64,000 bases of DNA from Candidatus Promineifilum breve (GTDB lineage: Bacteria > Chloroflexota > Anaerolineae > Promineifilales > Promineifilaceae). A program made the position numbers and the translations under genes. Under the pieces are notes generated by a model. The model did no database searches, had not been told where the DNA came from, and was given only the letters and a program-made list of their open reading frames with translations. Every line of letters starts with the position of its first letter. Within the stretch, counting starts at the first letter, position 1. The stretch covers positions 186,001-250,000 of the forward strand of contig NZ_LN890656.1 in NCBI RefSeq assembly GCF_900066015.1, given 5' to 3'. Of the stretch, positions 32,404 through 40,670 are shown piece after piece.

Positions 32404-32754
32404 CTACCAGCAACTGGCATTCACCCAATCGCCGCTCTGGGATTGGGGCACGTAAACGACACACGACTTGGTCGGCGTCGTCCGCGAGATGGTCACGTTA
32501 CCAACCCACCACCAGCCGGTCGTGCTGACGGTGGGGCGCGTGCACGGCAAGTATGACGAGTTGACGGCGCGCCAGGTGGCGATATGCCCGTATTGGTTCC
32601 GGCCGGTGATGGTGACCGAACTCCAGGTGCAGCCCACGGTCACCTTCAGTTGCTGCCCATTGTAACCGGCCGCGGCCGATTCAACGCGGGCTAAACCGAA
32701 CACCAGCCCGAACAGTAAAGTCAATGCCAAAACCACAAACCCTTGGTGCTTCAT
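32404..32754 (-). CDS. Small secreted protein of unknown function
   Basis: The 116-residue protein has a signal peptide (MKHQGFVVLALTLLFGLVFGLA ... AAAG). The mature part of about 85 residues has four Cys residues (VGCTW, LPCTRP, KSCVVY and the final SCW) and many Thr/Ser/Trp, like a compact disulfide-bonded beta domain. I do not recognise a family. GGAGGA precedes the ATG by 9 bp. Confidence 0.62.
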   Translation of the reverse strand: MKHQGFVVLALTLLFGLVFGLARVESAAAGYNGQQLKVTVGCTWSSVTITGRNQYGHIATWRAVNSSYLPCTRPTVSTTGWWWVGNVTISRTTPTKSCVVYVPQSQSGDWVNASCW

Positions 32755-33165
32755 CTACAAAATCCTCCATGCAAAAAGTATGCTGTGCAAAACGGATGGG
32801 GAACAGTCGTCGTCTCTGGAACTACGTACCCGATACCAACGTATAAAACCCTCCTTGAATGCCTGCGGCCGATCAGGATTGCCTGGCCGGGACGTTCGTC
32901 CCTCCCTGTGGCGCGTCAGGCCATTCATGTCTGCATGATAGCGGGTAACAGGGGGTGGAACTCTCTTGTAGCTACCTGGTTGGAAGGGGTGGGGGAGCGA
33001 GAAATTGGGGAGGATTAGGGGAGCCAACTCCTTGGCGTAAGCTTCAAACTCCCTCTCCCCTCGGGAGAGGGCTAGGGAGAAAGTCAACAGCAATTCCCCT
33101 CTCCCCTCGGGAGAGGGCTGGGGAGAGGGGGGCCGGCACAAGCGATTACCTGAAGACCACCGACC
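32755..33165. other. Intergenic region with CCCTCTCCC repeat
   Basis: The 411-bp gap carries a CCCTCTCCCCTCGGGAGAGGG repeat pair at 33049-33130. The first 290 bp hold no gene I can support. Confidence 0.65.
33049..33130. repeat. CCCTCTCCCCTCGGGAGAGGG pair
   Basis: Two palindromic units lie in tandem about 50 bp apart. This is the intergenic form of the repeat that interrupts the hydantoinase gene. Confidence 0.85.
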
Positions 33166-34038
33166 CTAGCCGGCCGCGAAATAACCCCGCCAATTCGGCC
33201 GCTCGGCCAGCACGTGGGCCACGAGTACGCTCAGTTGGCCGCGCCGCTGGCAATATCCCATCAATTCGCCGAATTTGTTTGATTTTGTCCGACCCGGCAA
33301 TTCCTCAAAATCGATGTGCATCCTCAGGCACAGATCGCGCATTTCATCGACGGAGAAGGCGCGGTTAAGAAGATAATAGAGCGGCTCCCAGCTCCGATAG
33401 AGGGATGCAAAACCATTGGTCTCGATCATTACGCTGGCAGGTTCCATGTCAAACTCACGGTCACTCACCTGGGATTCTATGTGAAAGCTGACGCCGCCTA
33501 CCGTCTCCAATAAATTACTGACCGTCACGTGAATAATGTGTTCGCCGGCTGCCACTGGAGTCAGCATGAAGTTAAGCTCCGGCGCGTCGTCGTCGGTATA
33601 GACCGAAAATACGCGGAAATTCTCACCGGCGATCGTGCAGCCCGACGCCTGCACCTCAACGATCAAATCGATTGAGGGGTTTTCTTCTTTCCAACCCACT
33701 CGGAATTTGGGCGAGCGACTTTGCCATTGCCTACCGAGTTGCATCGATGGTGATGACGGCCAGCGTACGGCTACGATCAATTCAAACGGTTTACTCACAA
33801 CGACCTTGTTTGGCACGGCCGCGTCGAGGCGAAGCTGCCGCGACCAGGGATTCTCCTGCACCTCAAACCTGGGCGAAGCGCCTACAGTCATGGGGCGGGG
33901 CATGGCGGGGTCCACAGTCATCGGCGGTGAGTACTGTACAATTACGCGCGACCGCGCGCGAACCCACCGAGCGAACAAAAGAAGCACCGCTATACCGCCG
34001 ATCAAAATTAACAATTCAATTAGCGGCAGTCCACCCAT
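33166..34038 (-). CDS. Membrane protein with C-terminal effector-associated-like helical domain
   Basis: The start chosen is the ATG at 34038 behind AGGGGAA, giving 290 residues. An N-terminal membrane helix (LIELLILIGGIAVLLLFARW) anchors the protein. Residues about 55-210 look like beta-rich Ig-type sheets (PFELIVAVRWPSS, GEHIIHVTVSNL). The last 75 residues (LYYLLNRAFSVDEMRDLCLR, IDFEELPGRTKSNKFGELM, GQLSVLVAHVLAERPNW) match the pattern of death-like effector-associated domains (L-x-x-L-C ... Y-E-x-L-P-G ... K-x-x-E-L-V-x-Y-x-x-R-x-G-x-L). In known systems these connect STAND NTPases to effectors. It is the last gene of the ATPase operon. Confidence 0.68.
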   Translation of the reverse strand: MGGLPLIELLILIGGIAVLLLFARWVRARSRVIVQYSPPMTVDPAMPRPMTVGASPRFEVQENPWSRQLRLDAAVPNKVVVSKPFELIVAVRWPSSPSMQLGRQWQSRSPKFRVGWKEENPSIDLIVEVQASGCTIAGENFRVFSVYTDDDAPELNFMLTPVAAGEHIIHVTVSNLLETVGGVSFHIESQVSDREFDMEPASVMIETNGFASLYRSWEPLYYLLNRAFSVDEMRDLCLRMHIDFEELPGRTKSNKFGELMGYCQRRGQLSVLVAHVLAERPNWRGYFAAG

Positions 34039-34079
34039 GGGGATTCCCCTTACTTTCGCACTAGCGAGATATGCCACCC

Positions 34080-34745
34080 TTACGGATAGGGATTCACAGT
34101 CGGCGGCACCTCCACAGTCGGCGGCGGCGCATCAGTTGGCGCGTCAGTCGGCAGCGGATTCGGCGTCAACGTCTGCGTGGGTGGGGCCGGGGGGGGCTGG
34201 TCGTCGGCCGGCGGGTCGGTGGCGGGCGGGGGCAGCGTGGCGAGGGGCGCGGCCGTCGCCGGCGCGGTCGGCAGGGCGGGGATATTGGCCACCACGGCGA
34301 TGGTCGCCGGGTCAACGCCCAGTAGTTCGACCACGTTGGCCGCCACCCAGCCGCTTAGCCCGGCGTCCGTCTGCACGGCGTACCAGTCGCCGGCCAGGGT
34401 GCGGCCCAGCACGGCCGCCGTCTCGCCGGCGCGCAGCATGGCGATGACCTCATAGTCGATGCCCGGCCCGCCGCGCACGTTGATTCCCTCCAGCAAGGGG
34501 CGCGCTCGCGGCGCGTCGGCCGAAATTGCGGCCAGGGTAGAGGTCGCCAGGCCGGCCGGCGCGCTGGGGGCGGCCGTCGATGTCGCCAACGATACCGGGG
34601 TTGCTTGCAGGGCCGGGTCGGCGGCGGGCGTTGCGTCGGGGGGGACGGGGCTGCCCACGGCCGCCGGCGCGCTGGGGCGAGGCGAACAGGCGGCGATCCA
34701 TCCAACCAGGGCCAATCCTATCCAGCGGCGCGTGATCCGTCTCAT
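34080..34745 (-). CDS. SH3-domain lipoprotein
   Basis: The ATG at 34745 is chosen because GGAGGGAGAC precedes it. The 221-residue product has a lipobox (GWIAAC, Cys about residue 20). A bacterial SH3 domain spans about residues 85-150: INVRGGPGIDYEVIAMLRAG, GRTLAGDWYAVQTDAGLSGWV. A Pro/Thr/Asp-rich tail ends in NPYP. Similar SH3 modules and tails occur in the kinase at 58623. It lies between the WD40-ATPase gene (38 bp upstream) and the membrane gene (41 bp downstream) and is probably cotranscribed. Confidence 0.8.
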   Translation of the reverse strand: MRRITRRWIGLALVGWIAACSPRPSAPAAVGSPVPPDATPAADPALQATPVSLATSTAAPSAPAGLATSTLAAISADAPRARPLLEGINVRGGPGIDYEVIAMLRAGETAAVLGRTLAGDWYAVQTDAGLSGWVAANVVELLGVDPATIAVVANIPALPTAPATAAPLATLPPPATDPPADDQPPPAPPTQTLTPNPLPTDAPTDAPPPTVEVPPTVNPYP

Positions 34746-34783
34746 GTCTCCCTCCACTGTGGTTAGCCGGGTTGGCGATCCGC

Positions 34784-37700
34784 TCAGGGGCAGGCCGCCT
34801 CGTCCGACGCGCTCGGCCCCACGTATTGGGCCTTCTCCTCGGGCGTCAGGTTGCGGCCGGCAATGGCGCAGGCCAAGTCCGCCGGCTGCGGGTGATCCAT
34901 GACGGTCAGGAAAATCAGGCCGTTCAGGTCGGCCGAGGCCAGGCGGCGGCCGTCGGGGCTGAAGGCCAGGGCATAGATCTCCGTCTCATGGATGTCCAGC
35001 GGCAGGCCCACCCCTTGCCGCCCGGCCACGTCCCACAAGGCGATGGTGCCATCTTTGCCGGCCGTCGCCAGCAGCGTCCCGTCGGGCGTGAAGGCCAGCG
35101 CATTGACCCGCGGCGTCTGGCCGGTCAGCAGTGGGCCACTGACGACCCGCCCGGCCACGTCGATCAGCACCACCGTTTCCGGCGCGCCGGCCACGGCCAA
35201 CAGCCGGCTGTCGGGGCTGAAGGCGATGTCCCAGACCTCCTCCAGGCCGACCGCCAGCGGCTCGCCCAGGGGGGCCAGCGTGGCCGCGTCCCAGAAGCGC
35301 ACCGTGTCGTCCCAGCTACCCGTCGCCAGCAGCCGGCCGTCGGGGCTATAGGCCACGTCGAATATCTCTCCGCTATGGGCCTCATCGATGTTGAAGACCA
35401 GCGCCCCGGTGGCGACGTCCCAGATGTGCAGGCGGCCCTGATCGTCGGCCGAGGCCAGGCGCGCGCCGTCGGGGCTGAAGGCCAGGGCGCGGGCGCGGGC
35501 GTCGTGGCGGCCCAGCTCCACCGCCGCCGGCGGGTCGGCGGCCATGTCCCACAGCAGCACCCGGCCGTCGTGGCCGGTCGAGGCCAGCAAGTCGCCGCCG
35601 GGTTGATAGACGACGCGGCGAACGGAACCTTCGTGGCCCACTAGAGGGGTTGCCGGCGGGGACGCCGGCGATCCATCGGCCGGCGGGGACGCTGGCGATC
35701 CATTGGGCGGCGGGGACGACGGCGATCCATCGGCCGGCGGGGACGCCGGCGATCCATTGGGCGGGGGGGATGCCGGCGATTCGAGCGATGTGTCCCAGAG
35801 GCGGATGGTGCCATCTGCGCCGGCCGAGGCCAGGGTGCGGCCGTCGGCCGGGTGGAAGTCCAGCCCCAGCGCGCCGCCGTCGTGGCCCCACAGGCGGCGA
35901 CCGCGGGCCGCGTCGCCGGCCAAGTCCCACACCACGATGGCCTCATCGGCGATGGACAGCAACGTCGGGCCGCGCGGCGTGTCGGCCACGGCCATGCTCC
36001 AGCCGGTAGCCCCCTGGTCGGGCAGGCTCAACTCGGCCGCCGGCCGGCCGGTTGACCCATCGGCCGCCCATTGGACAATGCGGCCGTCGCCGCCGGTGGA
36101 AAAGAGGCGGCCGGCGGCGTCGAAAGCCAGATCGTGGACGGGCCCGGCGTGGCCGGCGAAGGACGAGACCACCGGCTCCCACGAGGCGGCGTCCCACACG
36201 GCCAGACTGCCGTCTCGTCCGCCGGAGGCCAGGCGCCGGCCGTCGTCGCTGAAGGCCAGGGCCGACAGGGTGTCGGCATGGGCGGCGAATTCCAGTTCGA
36301 CCGTGCCCGTCGCCAGGTTGGCCAGCCGCAGCGTGCCCGCGCCGTCGCCGAAAACCAGCCGGTCGGGATCGGTGGGGTGGAAGGCCAGGCTGGTCAGCCT
36401 GTGGCCCTCTGCCATCGTATAGGCCCACAGCTGTTTGCCGTCGGGCAGCCCGCGGACGATCAGGGTCGTCGCGCCGATGGACGCCAGATAGCGCCCGTCG
36501 GCATTGAAGGCCACGCCCACCACGAGGTCGTCATGGCCCGGCCAGGCGGCCAGCCGTTGGCCGCCGGCCGTGTCCCATAGCGTCACCTCGCCCTCGGTGC
36601 AGGCGACGGGCTCGGGCGCGGCGGCGCAGCCCCCGGCGGCCAACAGGTCGCCGGCGGCGCTGAAGGCCAGGGCGTTGACGCCGCCGACGGCGTTGACGCC
36701 GCCGACGGCGTTGATGGCGGCGGCGGCGGCGGGGGTCAACGGCCGCGGCGACAGGTCGGCGGCGTCCCACAGCACGATCTGCCCCGCCTCGTCGGCCGAG
36801 GCGAAGCGCGCGCCGTCGCCGGCCGCGGCTACCACGTTGACCTGGGCCTCATGGGCGCGCAGAAAGGCGGCCAGATACGGGTTGGCGCTCAGGTCGGAAC
36901 GCAGGAAGGCGGCCGTCTCGGCCGTGGGCGACAGGCGATAGGCCTCGACCCCCAGCAGCAGCCCCAGGTCGTATTGCGAGTCCAGCACGGCGGCGCTCTC
37001 GGCGAATAGCCGGCGGGTCAGAGCCAACCGTTCGCTGCTTCTGGCCCGCGCCAGCGAGATTAAGAGCAGCCCGAAGAGCAGGAGCACCACGCCGGCCCCG
37101 ACCCAGGCGGAGCGCGGCACGACCCACAACCAGCGCCAGGTGCTATTGTTGCGCACCCAACGGGAGTTGAAGACGCGCTCATAGATGGGATTGGCCACGG
37201 CCAGATTGCCCTCGGAGTTGGGCCGCACCAGCCCGTAGAAGCGCAATTCGCGCTGGATGGGCGATTGCTCCTGGTGGCGCACGCGCCGGCCGTGGCAGAC
37301 GGCCCCATAGAGGCGCAATAGCTCGTCCCGGTTCGGACTCAGCAGCAGCGCGTCGCGCACGTAGGACAGGTTGGAATCCAGCTCGCGGGCCTCGTCGGCC
37401 AGCAAGAGATATTTGACCTGGGTATCGACGTCACTTTCGGTCCACGGGCGGCTACCTTCCTGGGCAATGGCCAGACAGATGCGCTGCGTCAGATAGGGGT
37501 GGCCGTTGGTCCAATGGAAAACACGGTGCAGGATGGCCGGGTCCTGACCCGCCAGCCCATCGAGCAGCACCCCGGCCTCGTCGAGGGTCAGATCGCCCAG
37601 GGGGACGCGTACGCCGACGTTGAAGCGGGCCGCCGTCCGGTCGCGAATCAGTTGGTCGGGGGCGATCATGCCGATGAGCACGAAGGCCAGCCGGTAATGC

Positions 37701-38224
37701 GGCTCCTGCGCCCCCAGGGATTGATGAAGCGCGCGAATGCCGTTCAGAAAGTCGTCGCCGAACGCCAGGTGAACGATCACGCCGACTTCATCGACGAAGA
37801 TGGCCGCCGCGCCGCCGGTTTGGACGCAGACGACCCGCCGCAAGAAGGTCAGCAGGCGGTCGAGCGGGGTCAGGCCGTCGTGGTCGAGCCACCAGCCGGC
37901 CACGTCGACGGCGATGTCCATCTGCTCGGCCACCTGGTTCAGGAAGCTGAGGCACCACAGATCGACGGTGACGCCGGGGCCGCTGCCGAAGCTTTGCAGG
38001 TCGATGTAGGCGGTGGGGATGCGGTGCTCGCGCAGATAATCCTGGGCGCGGAAGATGAGGCTGGTCTTGCCCATCTGCGAGGCGGTCAGCACGTAGGCCA
38101 ACTCACCATCGGCCACCAGCCGGCGTAATTGCTTATCGGCCGAACGCTCCACGTAGCAGGGGGCATCATACGGGATGGCCCCATCCACGTAGAAAAATGG
38201 GCGTCCGCTAACGTGTGCTGACAT
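34784..38224 (-). CDS. AAA-like ATPase fused to about 14 WD40 repeats
   Basis: The start at 38224 (MSAHVSGRPFFYVDG) overlaps the upstream gene by 17 bp; the open frame has 19 extra codons. Residues 1-330 form an AAA-like (AAA_35-type) domain: YVERSADKQLRRLV, a P-loop-like TASQMGKTSLIFRA, AAIFVDEVG as Walker B, and WTNGHPYLTQRI. A membrane helix (VGAGVVLLLFGLLLISLA) lies near residue 380. About 14 WD40 repeats follow (for example LAFSPDGARLASADDQGRLH), enough for two seven-bladed propellers. A low-complexity GSPASPP linker interrupts them. This layout is STAND-like: a regulated NTPase with a C-terminal sensor, facing a membrane. Substrate and partners are unknown. Confidence 0.8.
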   Translation of the reverse strand: MSAHVSGRPFFYVDGAIPYDAPCYVERSADKQLRRLVADGELAYVLTASQMGKTSLIFRAQDYLREHRIPTAYIDLQSFGSGPGVTVDLWCLSFLNQVAEQMDIAVDVAGWWLDHDGLTPLDRLLTFLRRVVCVQTGGAAAIFVDEVGVIVHLAFGDDFLNGIRALHQSLGAQEPHYRLAFVLIGMIAPDQLIRDRTAARFNVGVRVPLGDLTLDEAGVLLDGLAGQDPAILHRVFHWTNGHPYLTQRICLAIAQEGSRPWTESDVDTQVKYLLLADEARELDSNLSYVRDALLLSPNRDELLRLYGAVCHGRRVRHQEQSPIQRELRFYGLVRPNSEGNLAVANPIYERVFNSRWVRNNSTWRWLWVVPRSAWVGAGVVLLLFGLLLISLARARSSERLALTRRLFAESAAVLDSQYDLGLLLGVEAYRLSPTAETAAFLRSDLSANPYLAAFLRAHEAQVNVVAAAGDGARFASADEAGQIVLWDAADLSPRPLTPAAAAAINAVGGVNAVGGVNALAFSAAGDLLAAGGCAAAPEPVACTEGEVTLWDTAGGQRLAAWPGHDDLVVGVAFNADGRYLASIGATTLIVRGLPDGKQLWAYTMAEGHRLTSLAFHPTDPDRLVFGDGAGTLRLANLATGTVELEFAAHADTLSALAFSDDGRRLASGGRDGSLAVWDAASWEPVVSSFAGHAGPVHDLAFDAAGRLFSTGGDGRIVQWAADGSTGRPAAELSLPDQGATGWSMAVADTPRGPTLLSIADEAIVVWDLAGDAARGRRLWGHDGGALGLDFHPADGRTLASAGADGTIRLWDTSLESPASPPPNGSPASPPADGSPSSPPPNGSPASPPADGSPASPPATPLVGHEGSVRRVVYQPGGDLLASTGHDGRVLLWDMAADPPAAVELGRHDARARALAFSPDGARLASADDQGRLHIWDVATGALVFNIDEAHSGEIFDVAYSPDGRLLATGSWDDTVRFWDAATLAPLGEPLAVGLEEVWDIAFSPDSRLLAVAGAPETVVLIDVAGRVVSGPLLTGQTPRVNALAFTPDGTLLATAGKDGTIALWDVAGRQGVGLPLDIHETEIYALAFSPDGRRLASADLNGLIFLTVMDHPQPADLACAIAGRNLTPEEKAQYVGPSASDEAACP
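35645..35795 (-). repeat. 27-bp coding repeat (GSPASPPAD units) inside the WD40 region
   Basis: About five nine-residue units (D-G-S-P-A-S-P-P-A, with variants) lie between two WD40 blades. The DNA units are near-identical, so the number is likely to vary between strains. Confidence 0.8.
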
Positions 38225-39686
38225 GGAGTCTGTCGGCGAAGTATTGGCGATACAATTCGCAACGACAGACGTAATTATCACCGACTTTGGCCACCAGTCC
38301 AGCTTTTAACAGGTGATGGCCGACTTTGGCGTCGGTGCAGCAGCGATTGGCCAGCACCTCGACGATGGCCGCCCGCAGGCGGGCGTCGTCGTCGACGCGC
38401 TGCAATTGCCAGCGCAAATGCTGATCGAACGGGCCTTCGTCCTGGACCGCGGCGGCCAATAGCTGGGGCCACGCCAGGCCGCCGGCGACCAGCGTGTAGA
38501 GGGCCACGCGGGTCAGATAGGGGTGGCCGTTGAGCAGGGCATGGAGCGCCGCCGTCTCGGCCGCGTTCAGCGGCGCGCCGTAGCGCCGGTTCAACTCGGC
38601 CGTCTGCTCATAGGTGAAATCATGCAGATAGAGCAGGTGGCCGATATTGAACGGGGATTCGCCCACTTTGTCGATCAGCAGATACGGCTCGGTGGAGATC
38701 GCCATCATCAGCGTCAACTTGCGCCAGGCGACATTACTGGCCCGTAAGTTGTGCCAGGAGCGCAACATACTGAAGAAATCTTTGGAGAAGGGGGTCAGTT
38801 GCAGGATGTCGACCTCGTCCATCGCCAGCAGGAGCGGCTGGTCGATCTGGCGCAGGGCATATTGGATGAGCCACTTCAAGTTGTCTTGCGGCAGAAAAGG
38901 CGTCGTCCATCGGTTTTGCCAGACGGTCAGGTCAAGCTCCAGGGTGTCGAAGATGTGGGCCGACAGGACGCGCGCCAGATCGCCCAGCGAGCCGCGCGCC
39001 TCTTCGCCCACGCCCTGGAAATCCAGATAGACGAGCCGGGCGCCGGAAATCTCCTGGGCATTGTGGATGCCGCGGGCCAGCAGCGACGTTTTGCCCACCT
39101 GGCGCGGGCCGCGGATGGTGATCGTCTGCCCCTCGCTGCGCAGTGCGAAGGCCAGTTTGTCGTCCGCCTCGCGCTCGATGTAGAACGGGTCGTCGGCCCG
39201 CATCCCGCCGCTGGGATACTCCAGCCGCCAGGGGATCTCGTCGCGGGTCATGGGGATTCCTTCCAGCGTGCGTAACTCTTCGGCTAATATCATTCTGGCC
39301 TTCCCGTACTCGCGGTGATAGTGGGCGCTGGCGAGGCCCACCAAATCCTGTAGGGCGGCGGTCGATATGCTGCGGTGGCGGGCGGTCAGGCCGCGCAAAA
39401 TACAGTACGGCCGCCAGTTGTAATCGAGCCAGCGCGGGTCTTCGGGGTTGTCGAGCGAGGGCGGGGCGGCGGTGTCGGGAGCCAGGCGGGCCACGGCCTC
39501 GTCGATGACGGCCCGCAAGGCGACGGCCGGGGTCAACTTGTCGGCCGCCTGACGCGCCGCTACCTGCCGCAGCCCCAGCAGCGGGCTGGCGGCCAGTCGA
39601 TCCGGTTTGCGCCACTGCTTGATGGCGTCATGGATCAACTCGTCCCATTGATCTTCGGTCAGACTGGTGAGCGATTGAGCGATCAT
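38208..39686 (-). CDS. AAA-like (AAA_35-type) ATPase with N-terminal helical domain
   Basis: The 492-residue protein has an N-terminal helical part (to about residue 150; SISTAALQDLVGLASAHYHR) and then an AAA-like domain: FYIEREADDKLAFALRS, Walker A RGPRQVGKTSLLARG (about 193-207), Walker B PLLLAMDEVD (about 280), and a sensor-like LNGHPYLTRVALYTLV. A winged-helix-like end follows. It is homologous in the ATPase core to the downstream WD40 protein, which starts 17 bp before this gene stops, so the two are translationally coupled and may form a hetero-oligomer. Neither carries an obvious effector, which may instead be the membrane protein at 33166. Confidence 0.78.
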   Translation of the reverse strand: MIAQSLTSLTEDQWDELIHDAIKQWRKPDRLAASPLLGLRQVAARQAADKLTPAVALRAVIDEAVARLAPDTAAPPSLDNPEDPRWLDYNWRPYCILRGLTARHRSISTAALQDLVGLASAHYHREYGKARMILAEELRTLEGIPMTRDEIPWRLEYPSGGMRADDPFYIEREADDKLAFALRSEGQTITIRGPRQVGKTSLLARGIHNAQEISGARLVYLDFQGVGEEARGSLGDLARVLSAHIFDTLELDLTVWQNRWTTPFLPQDNLKWLIQYALRQIDQPLLLAMDEVDILQLTPFSKDFFSMLRSWHNLRASNVAWRKLTLMMAISTEPYLLIDKVGESPFNIGHLLYLHDFTYEQTAELNRRYGAPLNAAETAALHALLNGHPYLTRVALYTLVAGGLAWPQLLAAAVQDEGPFDQHLRWQLQRVDDDARLRAAIVEVLANRCCTDAKVGHHLLKAGLVAKVGDNYVCRCELYRQYFADRLHVSTR

Positions 39687-39928
39687 CTTCCCTCAGGGCC
39701 AGGCCCGCGCCGCGCTCCCCCTGCCCGGCGATTTGTCCCTAACGTATTCAGTTTAACGCCAAACGCGGCCCGTGACTCCCCTAAAACTCTCCTGAAGGCG
39801 GGCCGGGGGCGGTTTTTTCTCTCTTTTCACGGGAGAAAACGGGATAGGTCTGTGGGATTCCGCCGCCGGGGGATGTCATATGATGTAATCAAGTTTGCGG
39901 CTGACCCAGGCAAACAATGGAGGCAACG

Positions 39929-40513
39929 ATGACTGCTCATAATATAAGCGAAACATACCAGTTCGGGCCAATCTTCCGGCGACTGCTGGGCCGCCGAGAG
40001 CCGGCGCGGCGGGCCGTCCAACCGCTGGCCCAACTGCACCGTGAATTCCAACCCGGCCAGCGCGGCATCTGCTACGATGACCTCTTCGGCCCCTATCTGG
40101 CCGGCGCGCGGCGGATCGTGATCACCGACCCGTTCATCCAGAGCTTCTACCAGACGCGCAATCTGATGGAACTGCTGGAGACCATCGTCCGCCACAAGAC
40201 CGCCAAACAGACGGTGTCGTTGCACCTGATCACCGAGCGCAGCGAGCCGGAGGAATTCGCCCGCAAACAGGCGAGCTTCCTGGACGACATCGCCGCCGTC
40301 GCGCCGGCGGCCGGCATCAGCTTTAGCTGGGAAACAAACCCCGACCTGCACGACCGTTCCATCCTCACCGACAACGGCTGGAAGATCGTCCTGGGCCGTG
40401 GGCTGGACATCTTCGAGCGCTACGATATGCACAACGCCTTCGATTTCCAGAACCGGCTGCAAATATGCCGCGCCGTGAAGGGCTTCTCGATCACGGTCAT
40501 CCAGTTGCTTTGA
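39929..40513 (+). CDS. MIT_C-type (PLD-like) domain protein
   Basis: The start is the ATG at 39929 behind GGAGG, not the one at 39917, giving 194 residues. Residues about 45-180 match the MIT C-terminal domain: ICYDDLFGPYLAGARRIVI, ITDPFIQSFYQTRNLMEL, LHDRSILTDNGWKIVLG and GRGLDIFERYD. This phospholipase D-like fold is known from animal MITD1, where it binds membranes, and from bacterial proteins, where it is often joined to Lon- or AAA-type ATPases. The catalytic HKD pair is absent, so it is a binding domain. It is transcribed away from the AAA-like operon, which starts 242 bp to the left. Confidence 0.8.
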   Translation: MTAHNISETYQFGPIFRRLLGRREPARRAVQPLAQLHREFQPGQRGICYDDLFGPYLAGARRIVITDPFIQSFYQTRNLMELLETIVRHKTAKQTVSLHLITERSEPEEFARKQASFLDDIAAVAPAAGISFSWETNPDLHDRSILTDNGWKIVLGRGLDIFERYDMHNAFDFQNRLQICRAVKGFSITVIQLL

Positions 40514-40519
40514 TAGAAG

Positions 40520-40557
40520 GTGACCTTTATCACCACCAATCAGTGATATGTGTCACA
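40520..40557. promoter_or_regulatory. Two CRP/FNR-like sites ahead of the kinase island
   Basis: GTGA-N6-TCAC occurs at 40520-40533 and GTGA-N6-TCACA at 40543-40557. Centres are 23 bp apart, about two helix turns. The second touches the -35 and is centred near -43 from the predicted start, a usual position for class II activation by a CRP/FNR-family regulator. Confidence 0.6.
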
Positions 40558-40586
40558 TTGCGCGTACTTTTTACTTATCTTATACT
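40558..40586 (+). promoter_or_regulatory. Promoter of the kinase/FHA island
   Basis: TTGCGC (40558-40563), a 17-bp spacer and TATACT (40581-40586), 84 bp before the ATG at 40671. It is the clearest promoter before the 23-kb plus-strand run. Confidence 0.72.
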
Positions 40587-40670
40587 AATCTGACTGCTAC
40601 CCGGCCTTTTTTTGACCGAGGGGCAGCGCGTTCCAGCCGCTTAACAGATTGTCTTTCGTTCCGGTGAGTC

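Noticed and set aside
33166-39686. Assigning the AAA/WD40 block to a named anti-phage system
   Set aside because: No effector domain or defence hallmark gene (nuclease, TIR, protease, restriction) is visible, so only a STAND-like architecture can be claimed.
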